Below, in pieces: positions 1-7,358 of a stretch of 8,581 nt of DNA; position 1 is the first letter of the stretch; the number at the start of each line of letters is the position of its first letter. A model generated the notes under the pieces. It worked only from the letters and a program-made list of their open reading frames with translations. It was not told the DNA's origin and searched no databases. The stretch spans positions 1 to 8,581 of the forward strand of contig PXCX01000071.1 of assembly GCA_003565195.1 (NCBI GenBank), in the 5' to 3' direction. Source of the stretch: PVC group bacterium (lineage in GTDB: Bacteria > Verrucomicrobiota > Kiritimatiellia > CAIKKV01 > PXCX01). Both the position numbers and the translations under genes were made by a program.

Positions 1-25
1 ACGTAAAGTGCTTGTTTTCAGGAAC

Positions 26-46
26 AAATCATAAATCATAAATCAA
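26..46. repeat. Short AT-rich heptamer tandem repeat
   Basis: Three consecutive 7-base units follow one another: AAATCAT at 26-32, AAATCAT at 33-39 and AAATCAA at 40-46. It lies about 30 bases before the candidate katG promoter. It may be simple intergenic sequence or an upstream AT-rich element; nothing in the sequence decides between these. Confidence 0.6.
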
Positions 47-77
47 CAATCCGCAATTCAGGGTTTGACGAATATGT

Positions 78-106
78 TTGAAATATCGTCCGGTGCCTGA
101 TATGAT
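78..106 (+). promoter_or_regulatory. Candidate sigma-70-type promoter for katG
   Basis: A -35-like TTGAAA (78-83, one mismatch to TTGACA) is separated by exactly 17 bases from a -10-like TATGAT (101-106, one mismatch to TATAAT). TG at 98-99 gives an extended -10 element. The predicted transcription start is near 113, which would give katG an untranslated leader of about 295 bases. The match is good, but it is a pattern call without experimental support. I see no comparable promoter between katG and ahbC, so the transcript may continue into the heme operon. Confidence 0.55.
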
Positions 107-122
107 GTCTCAAAGCAACCGA

Positions 123-142
123 CCTGCCCACGGCTTGGCAGG
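123..142 (+). other. Potential hairpin in katG leader (6-bp GC stem)
   Basis: CCTGCC (123-128) and GGCAGG (137-142) are perfect inverted repeats around an 8-base loop. The element lies just after the predicted transcription start. No T-run follows, so it is not a canonical intrinsic terminator. It could be part of a structured leader or of a dispersed intergenic repeat element. Confidence 0.4.
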
Positions 143-157
143 CGGGGCGAAGCGAAG

Positions 158-172
158 GTTTCCCTTGGAAAC
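158..172 (+). other. Second short hairpin in katG leader
   Basis: GTTTCC (158-163) pairs perfectly with GGAAAC (167-172) around a 3-base loop CTT. It sits 15 bases after the preceding hairpin, so the two may form one structured segment. There is no downstream T-run. Function unknown. Confidence 0.35.
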
Positions 173-224
173 GATTCGAATGAGTCGATCATTTTCAGAG
201 GTTTATAACATGTTGGCGGACAAG

Positions 225-259
225 GTGTTCAGTGTCCTGAACGATGAACACCTGAACAC
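225..259 (+). promoter_or_regulatory. Nested inverted repeat in katG leader
   Basis: GTGTTCAG (225-232) and CTGAACAC (252-259) are perfect 8-base inverted repeats. Inside them, GTTCAG (227-232) and CTGAAC (237-242) form a second palindrome with a 4-base spacer. GAAC recurs at 239-242, 246-249 and 254-257. This could be an RNA stem with alternative pairings or a binding site for a dimeric repressor. It does not match a Fur, PerR or OxyR site that I can recognise. It lies well downstream of the candidate promoter. Confidence 0.4.
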
Positions 260-393
260 TTCAGAGGAGCTGGCTAGAGGTTGTGCACCAAAACGAAGAC
301 CAAAAATTATCGATTACAACATGCTGGGCAGATAAATATTGAGGAATTAACCCCGGCTTTTTAGTTAATGCAAGCGGAAACGCAACTTCAAAT

Positions 394-400
394 AAGGAAG
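394..400 (+). promoter_or_regulatory. Ribosome-binding site of katG
   Basis: AAGGAAG lies 7 bases before the ATG at 408. It supports that start codon, as does the family-typical N-terminus (KCPVTG at residues 6-11). Confidence 0.7.
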
Positions 401-407
401 CGTAAAC

Positions 408-2611
<2,204 letters not shown>

Positions 2612-2615
<4 letters not shown>

Positions 2616-2722
2616 AAATCCCCGGTGCGCTGGCCGGCTTGGAAACCGTCGCCGGTTTGCTGACGCAGAGCAAACTGGTCGAAGGCAGGATGGGTGGGGC
2701 AAACGTTACGTTAACAGGATGA
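2612..2722 (+). other. Short open frame ending in ATGA overlap with ahbC (possible gene remnant)
   Basis: Reading frame 2 is open from 2570 to a TGA at 2720-2722 that overlaps the ahbC ATG (2719) in the ATGA pattern seen at other junctions of this operon. From the katG stop onward it encodes about 36 residues of ordinary composition. There is no convincing start; only a TTG at 2639 and an ATG at 2690 are in frame. I do not recognise the peptide. It may be chance, or the tail of an earlier operon gene left behind when katG became its neighbour. The rest of the gap holds only the hairpin at 2643-2658. Confidence 0.15.
2643..2658 (+). other. Hairpin in the katG-ahbC gap
   Basis: AAACCG (2643-2648) and CGGTTT (2653-2658) form a perfect 6-bp stem with loop TCGC. 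No T-run follows, so it is not a typical intrinsic terminator. It may slow transcription or protect the 3' end of the katG message. It leaves open whether katG and ahbC share a transcript. Confidence 0.35.
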
Positions 2723-3906
2723 TAAGTGTTTCCAAACTTTACTGCGGAACGGTTGAGCCTGCCGATGCCCTGCGTTATGGCCGCCGCTCCAGGGATTTAC
2801 CCGGGCATTTATTACAGTTTTCCCTGGATAAAAAACCGGTGGTGGTCTGGAACTGTACGCAAGCCTGCAATCTGGAATGTATTCATTGTTACGCATCGGC
2901 CGCCGGCCATGGATGTGATCCGAATGAATTGTCCTTTGATGAAGGTTGCGCCCTTATCAATGATCTGGCGACGCTGGGTGTGCCGGTACTGTTGTTTTCC
3001 GGCGGGGAACCGTTATGCCGGCCGGATTTGGCGGATCTTGTCGAATATGCGGTTGCTCAAGGTCTGCGGGCCGTGGTTTCGACCAACGGTACGATGGTGA
3101 CGGATGCGGTGGCTGCCCGTCTGAAAACCATCGGTCTCGCATACGTGGGGATCAGTTTGGACGGTATGCGCCGCACCAACGATCTTTTCCGGGGACGTGA
3201 ATGCGCGTTTGATCAAGCATTGGAAGGGTTGCGCGCCTGCCGGCGGGCCGGCCTGAAGGTTGGGCTGCGTTACACCATGTCCCGGCATAATGTTCAGGAT
3301 TTGACGGATATTTTCGCGCTGCTCGAAGCCGAGCAGATACCGCGTGTATGCTTTTATCATCTGGTTCCCAGCGGTCGCGCCCATGGTATGGAAAAGGCAT
3401 CGCTTTCGCACGCCCAGACGCGGCGTGCGCTGGACGTCATCATCGATAGCACGACGGCTTTGCATGCGCGCGGTTTGACCAAGGAAGTGTTGACGGTTGA
3501 CAACCATTGTGACGGTCCTTATATCTATTTGCGACTACTTAATGAAGGACGCGCTGAAGACGCGGCGCGCGTCATGACGCTTTTGAAGATGAACGGTGGC
3601 AACAGCAGTGGACTTGGGATCGGTTGTGTGAGCTGGGACGGCGCGCTGTATCCGGATCAGTTCCTGCGCGGTTATCCGCTGGGGAATATCCGCGAAAAGC
3701 CGTTTTCCGTCATCTGGCAGGATCGCAACAACAAGCTGTTGGCAGCGTTACGCGATAAATCCGCGTATGTTACCGGTAAATGCGTCAACTGCCGCTTTCT
3801 GACGGTTTGCGGCGGCAACTTTCGCGCGCGGGCCGTGGCGGCAACCGGCTGTTTCTGGGGTGTCGATCCGGGCTGCTATCTTAGCGATCAAGAAATTGCA
3901 TTATGA
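2719..3906 (+). CDS. ahbC: AhbC, 12,18-didecarboxysiroheme deacetylase (radical SAM)
   Basis: Radical-SAM enzyme of the alternative heme pathway that removes the two acetate side chains of 12,18-didecarboxysiroheme to give iron-coproporphyrin III. The 395 residues begin with MISVSKLYCGT and a DALRYG segment, which I recall as typical of AhbC. The radical-SAM cluster motif is C50, C54, C57 (CNLECIHC), and the SAM-binding GGEP is at 95-98. A C-terminal SPASM/twitch-type set of cysteines is intact: C303, C355, C358, C364, C378 and C386. The ATG at 2719 has only AGG directly before it and no well-spaced ribosome-binding site; family homology fixes the start. Its TGA overlaps the ahbD ATG by four bases. 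The related NirJ of heme d1 synthesis is the main alternative, but no other heme d1 genes are seen here. Confidence 0.88.
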   Translation: MISVSKLYCGTVEPADALRYGRRSRDLPGHLLQFSLDKKPVVVWNCTQACNLECIHCYASAAGHGCDPNELSFDEGCALINDLATLGVPVLLFSGGEPLCRPDLADLVEYAVAQGLRAVVSTNGTMVTDAVAARLKTIGLAYVGISLDGMRRTNDLFRGRECAFDQALEGLRACRRAGLKVGLRYTMSRHNVQDLTDIFALLEAEQIPRVCFYHLVPSGRAHGMEKASLSHAQTRRALDVIIDSTTALHARGLTKEVLTVDNHCDGPYIYLRLLNEGRAEDAARVMTLLKMNGGNSSGLGIGCVSWDGALYPDQFLRGYPLGNIREKPFSVIWQDRNNKLLAALRDKSAYVTGKCVNCRFLTVCGGNFRARAVAATGCFWGVDPGCYLSDQEIAL

Positions 3907-4859
3907 AGTGTGTTCCCAAGATCATTGCCTGGGAGGTGACACGCCGTTGCAGGCTGAATTGCCGGCATTGTCGCGGGGCAGCAAGCGACAGGGATTATGC
4001 GGGAGAGTTTTCCACGGCGGAATGTTTCAAGACCGTGGAAGCGCTGGTGCGAGCGGCCGGCAAGCCGCTGCTGATTCTAACCGGTGGTGAACCGCTGATG
4101 CGCGATGACTTTCATGAGATTGCGACGTATGCGACCGCATGCGGTTGCCGCGTGGTGCTGGCAACCTGTGGATATCTGTTAACCCCGCAAAAGGTTGATC
4201 AACTGCAATCATGTGGTATCATGGCGGTCAGTACCAGTCTGGATTCCGCCAGCGCGGCGCTGCATGACGGTTTTCGCGGGGTGCCGGGAGCTTATCAACA
4301 GACCCTGCGGGGATTGGCTTGCCTGAAAAAGGCCGGGATACCCTTTCAAATCAATACCACGGTCTCCAAACTGAATGTTCATGAATTGCCGCAGATCCTT
4401 GAAAAAGCGATCACGATGGGCGCCGCCACCATGGATTTTTTCTTTCTGGTACCGACCGGTCGTGGCGAGACGATGGCCGACATGGCCCTGGCACCCGAGG
4501 CGCGTGACAAGACCTTGCAATGGATCGCGGAACAGGAGCGCAACGCGCCGCTCCGCGTCAAGACCACCTGTGCACCCCTGTATCAACGGTTTCGTTTGCC
4601 GGATCTCGACGGCCACGCATCCGCGCCGTTCCGAGGTTGTATGGGTGGACGCGGTTTCGTCTTTATATCCCATACCGGAAAACTACAACCATGTGGTTTT
4701 CTGGAGTTGCCGTGCGGCGATTTGCGCTCCTCAAATTTTGACTTTGAGTATCTCTACGAGACCTCCGGGGTGTTCCGGAAAATGCGTGCACGAAATCCTT
4801 ATGATGAATGTCCAGCCCGCGAATTTGCTGCGGGAAACATGCAAACACTGAAAACCTGA
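3903..4859 (+). CDS. ahbD: AhbD, heme b synthase (radical SAM), C-terminally short
   Basis: Radical-SAM enzyme that oxidatively decarboxylates two propionates of iron-coproporphyrin III to vinyl groups, giving heme b. The 318 residues start with the AhbD-like IAWEVTRRC. The cluster motif is C16, C20, C23 and GGEP is at 61-64. INTTVSKLN (150-158) and LVPTGRG (182-188) are also AhbD-like. The C-terminal part keeps C246, C264 (LQPCGFLEL) and C271. It then ends soon after C303: the expected CxxC reads CPAR, with Arg at 306 (codon CGC, one base from TGC), and the following CGGCRARA-type tail is missing. As I recall family members, about 40-50 residues are absent. A true truncation, a mutation or an assembly error are all possible. 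The start overlaps the ahbC stop as ATGA. Confidence 0.85.
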   Translation: MKCVPKIIAWEVTRRCRLNCRHCRGAASDRDYAGEFSTAECFKTVEALVRAAGKPLLILTGGEPLMRDDFHEIATYATACGCRVVLATCGYLLTPQKVDQLQSCGIMAVSTSLDSASAALHDGFRGVPGAYQQTLRGLACLKKAGIPFQINTTVSKLNVHELPQILEKAITMGAATMDFFFLVPTGRGETMADMALAPEARDKTLQWIAEQERNAPLRVKTTCAPLYQRFRLPDLDGHASAPFRGCMGGRGFVFISHTGKLQPCGFLELPCGDLRSSNFDFEYLYETSGVFRKMRARNPYDECPAREFAAGNMQTLKT

Positions 4860-4872
4860 CCTATTGAAAAAA

Positions 4873-5871
4873 ATGGATTTAACCCCAGCAGAAAGGGACG
4901 TATTGACGGTTTTGCAACGTGGCATTACACCGCTTGAAAGACCTTTCCGTAATCTGGCGCTGCCGGAAGATGATGCCGTGGACTTTCTGAGACGCGTTCG
5001 CGGGGAGGGCCTTGTACGCCGCTTCGGCGGCGTGTTTGACGCGCGACGGCTTGGTTATCGCAGTGTGCTCTGCGCCTTGGATGTGGCGCCGGAACATATC
5101 GAAGAAAAAGCGTCGCTTATTGCGAGCCATCCGGGTGTTACCCATTGTTATGAGCGCTGCCCTTTGGGACGGGCACAGCGCTATCCGTCCTTGTGGTTCA
5201 CCTTGGCAATGTTGGATGACGTGTTTGATAAAGGGTTCCAGACGTTACGCAAGCAACTGGGGAGTAATCGACTTTTGCTGCTGCCTGCCATACGGCGGTT
5301 TAAAATTGACGTAGTCTTTGACTTGCGAACCCGGAATCGCGATGAAATCGTGCCGGGTACCCATGCGTTTTCGCGATTGCCGGAGCAGATCCCGCAAGCC
5401 GATTGCTTCACCGACCGTGATCGTGATCTGGTACGCTTGCTGGATCAGCAGTTGCCGCTGAGTACACGGCCTTTCGACCCGATCGCACAGCAGCTCGATA
5501 TGCCGCTGCCGGATTTGCTTGCACGGTTGCAGATCTGGCTCGATGAGGGGGTTTTGCGTCGCATCGCCGTGATCTTGCATCATCTCGACGCGGGTTTTAA
5601 AGCCAACGGCATGTGCGTTTGGCCGGTGGCGGGGGATCAGGTCCATGCCGGGCGGCGGCTGGCTGCCCGGCCGGAGGTCACCCACTGTTATCAGCGCCCG
5701 CGACAGCCGGATTTTCCCTTCGATCTTTATGCCATGATCCATACCGGCAACTGGCCGGCAACCCGGGCACTGTTCGAAGAGATATCAGCCGCTTGCAATT
5801 TGACGGACGGGCTGCTTTTTGGATCATACCGTGAATTTAAAAAAATCAGCATGAAATATTTTTCCGAATGA
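4873..5871 (+). CDS. ahbAB: Fused siroheme decarboxylase AhbA-AhbB
   Basis: Catalyses decarboxylation of the C12 and C18 acetates of siroheme to give 12,18-didecarboxysiroheme, the substrate of AhbC. The 332 residues contain two Lrp/AsnC-like halves that are usually separate proteins. The first (about 1-165, AhbA-like) has RRFGGVFDARRLGY (49-62), VTHCYER (89-95) and LWFTL. The second (about 175-332, AhbB-like) has an RRIAVIL strand followed by HHLDAGFKANGM, VTHCYQR (269-275), MIHT with H290, and SYREFKK (318-324). The repeated VTHCY motif shows the two halves are homologous; the 21 bases at 5137 and 5677 differ at three positions. Start choice: ATG 4873, though an in-frame TTG at 4864 is possible; neither has a clear ribosome-binding site. 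The stop overlaps the next gene as ATGA. NirDLGH of heme d1 synthesis is related, but AhbC and AhbD next door favour this call. Confidence 0.88.
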   Translation: MDLTPAERDVLTVLQRGITPLERPFRNLALPEDDAVDFLRRVRGEGLVRRFGGVFDARRLGYRSVLCALDVAPEHIEEKASLIASHPGVTHCYERCPLGRAQRYPSLWFTLAMLDDVFDKGFQTLRKQLGSNRLLLLPAIRRFKIDVVFDLRTRNRDEIVPGTHAFSRLPEQIPQADCFTDRDRDLVRLLDQQLPLSTRPFDPIAQQLDMPLPDLLARLQIWLDEGVLRRIAVILHHLDAGFKANGMCVWPVAGDQVHAGRRLAARPEVTHCYQRPRQPDFPFDLYAMIHTGNWPATRALFEEISAACNLTDGLLFGSYREFKKISMKYFSE

Positions 5872-7358
5872 AAACTAGGCGAACCATGGATGCGTTGCCG
5901 GTCAATCTTTTGATTGAAAACCGTTTGGGTGTGGTGGTGGGCGGCGGCAAGGTGGCGTTGCGCAAGTGCCAAAGCCTGATGGCGGCCGGCGCCAGGGTGC
6001 GGGTGGTCAGTCCGGAATTATGTCCGGAACTCGAGCGGCTGGTTGCGGAAAAGGATGCCGTGACGTACCGCGAACGGCCGTTCAAAACCGCTGACATCCA
6101 GGATGCTGCCCTGGTGTTTGCCTGTGCCAATGACCGTTCCGTTAATCTGCATGTGCTGGAACACTGCCGCAACGCCGGGATAATCTGCAGTTGCGTTGAT
6201 GGAAACTGGGTGCGCAGCGATTTCACGTCGCCGGCGGTTACACGGCATGGCGGACTGACGTTGACGGTTTCGACCGGCGGCCAGTCCTGTCGGCGCGCAA
6301 AACTGATAAAACAATCGCTGGCACGTCATATTGAAAGCATTGAGACGGCCGACCTGGTGGTGGCCGGCACCGATCACCGTTATCTGAGTCTTGAAGCACG
6401 TGAACCGTTCCATCTGGGCGGCCCGCGTTTGGAACGTACCGGAGCTATGCTTATGCAGCTTTTGGGGGTTCACGAGTTCATGCTGCTTAACACATGTAAC
6501 CGGGTTGAAATTGTGGCGGTTGTCTCGCACGCGACGGCCGCCGGAGGCTTGTTGTGTCATGCGCTGGGGTTTGACCGATTACCCGAAAAGAAGTTTTATC
6601 AACTTGAGGGTCTGGCTGCCTGGGAACATTCGGCGCTGGTATGCGCCGGTATATTGTCGCAGACACCCGGCGAGAACCATGTTGCCGCCCAAATGAAGCA
6701 AGCGCTGGCTTACGCCATAAAAAAAGGATGGGCCGCCGGAATGCTTCAGGAATGGATGGCGTCGGCACTGCATATATCAAAACACATGAAAAACGATGTG
6801 GTTCCCGATATACCGGTTTTCGAAATCGAAGATCTGGCCATGTTGTCGCTGAATGAGTTCAACCAGGGAATCCAAAATAAAACCGTGCTGATTATCGGCA
6901 GCGGCATGGTCGGGCGTTCGCTGGCCGGCCTTGCGGTTCAAGCCGGCGCCCGGATTATCTGGTGTTATCATCGTCATCCGCCGAAGATACCGGCTGGATG
7001 GTCAGGCAGCGTGGCGCTGTATCCATTTCAAAAAATCAAGGATCGGCTCAAGCAGGCCGATGCGGTGGTTTGCGCGGCGGAAGCCCCCGGCTATGTGTTG
7101 CACGGCGATCACGTGCCCTTTTTTGATAACAAAAAGAAAATCATGCTGATCGATCTTGGTGTGCCGCGCAATATCGCTCCGGTATTGGCCCGCCATGACA
7201 GCAGGATTAAAATCATGGATATGGAGGCGTTAAAGCATGCGTACGGCGCCAAGCGGGGGGAACTGGATTGTTACATTAATCGGTGTCAAACTATTGCGCA
7301 TGCCCATCGGGAACATTATGAAAAACTCATGCAGAGCTTTCAGGGTCGGAACGCGTAG
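5868..7358 (+). CDS. hemA: Fused precorrin-2 dehydrogenase / glutamyl-tRNA reductase
   Basis: A fusion of two non-consecutive pathway steps. Residues 1 to about 155 resemble the N-terminal part of CysG, or SirC/Met8: NAD-binding GGGKVALRK (25-33), CANDRSVN (86-93), and D111 in CVDGN where CysG-type enzymes have a functional Asp. This part oxidises precorrin-2 and may also insert iron to make siroheme. Residues about 160-496 are glutamyl-tRNA reductase, which makes glutamate-1-semialdehyde. It has catalytic C210 in NTCNR, GENHVAAQMKQA (268-279), NADPH-binding IGSGMVGRSLAG (343-354) and IDLGVPRNI (428-436). The protein ends about 60 residues after that motif, so most of the helical C-terminal dimerisation domain of ordinary HemA is absent. 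The ATG at 5868 overlaps the previous stop. ATG 5886 (Met7) is a serious alternative, with AGG at 5877-5879 and a better family alignment. Confidence 0.9.
   Translation: MKTRRTMDALPVNLLIENRLGVVVGGGKVALRKCQSLMAAGARVRVVSPELCPELERLVAEKDAVTYRERPFKTADIQDAALVFACANDRSVNLHVLEHCRNAGIICSCVDGNWVRSDFTSPAVTRHGGLTLTVSTGGQSCRRAKLIKQSLARHIESIETADLVVAGTDHRYLSLEAREPFHLGGPRLERTGAMLMQLLGVHEFMLLNTCNRVEIVAVVSHATAAGGLLCHALGFDRLPEKKFYQLEGLAAWEHSALVCAGILSQTPGENHVAAQMKQALAYAIKKGWAAGMLQEWMASALHISKHMKNDVVPDIPVFEIEDLAMLSLNEFNQGIQNKTVLIIGSGMVGRSLAGLAVQAGARIIWCYHRHPPKIPAGWSGSVALYPFQKIKDRLKQADAVVCAAEAPGYVLHGDHVPFFDNKKKIMLIDLGVPRNIAPVLARHDSRIKIMDMEALKHAYGAKRGELDCYINRCQTIAHAHREHYEKLMQSFQGRNA

Noticed and set aside
78..335. 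85-codon open frame before katG, with internal ATGs at 102, 105 and 180
   Set aside because: Its TTG start is the -35 box and its first ATGs overlap the -10 box of the candidate promoter. The peptide is not recognisable, and the region is rich in palindromes. A shorter version from ATG 180 (51 residues) has only a weak GGAAA upstream, so I did not list it as a gene.
345..366. Terminator before katG at the GGCTTTTTAG stretch
   Set aside because: There is a T-run but no complementary stem upstream of it.
2643..2658. Intrinsic terminator after katG
   Set aside because: The stem is perfect but only 6 bp long, and no T-run follows, so it does not meet the usual pattern.
2719..5871. Heme d1 biosynthesis (NirJ plus NirDLGH)
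   Set aside because: The families are related, but the N-terminal and core motifs of the two radical-SAM proteins fit AhbC and AhbD better. No nirS, nirF, nirN or nirE is present, and the neighbours serve general heme synthesis.
7318..7358. Frameshift joining the HemA and HemC genes into one protein
   Set aside because: Both frames have proper ends: HemA stops at 7356-7358, and HemC has its own ATG at 7318 right before its conserved N-terminus. A 41-base overlap explains the junction.
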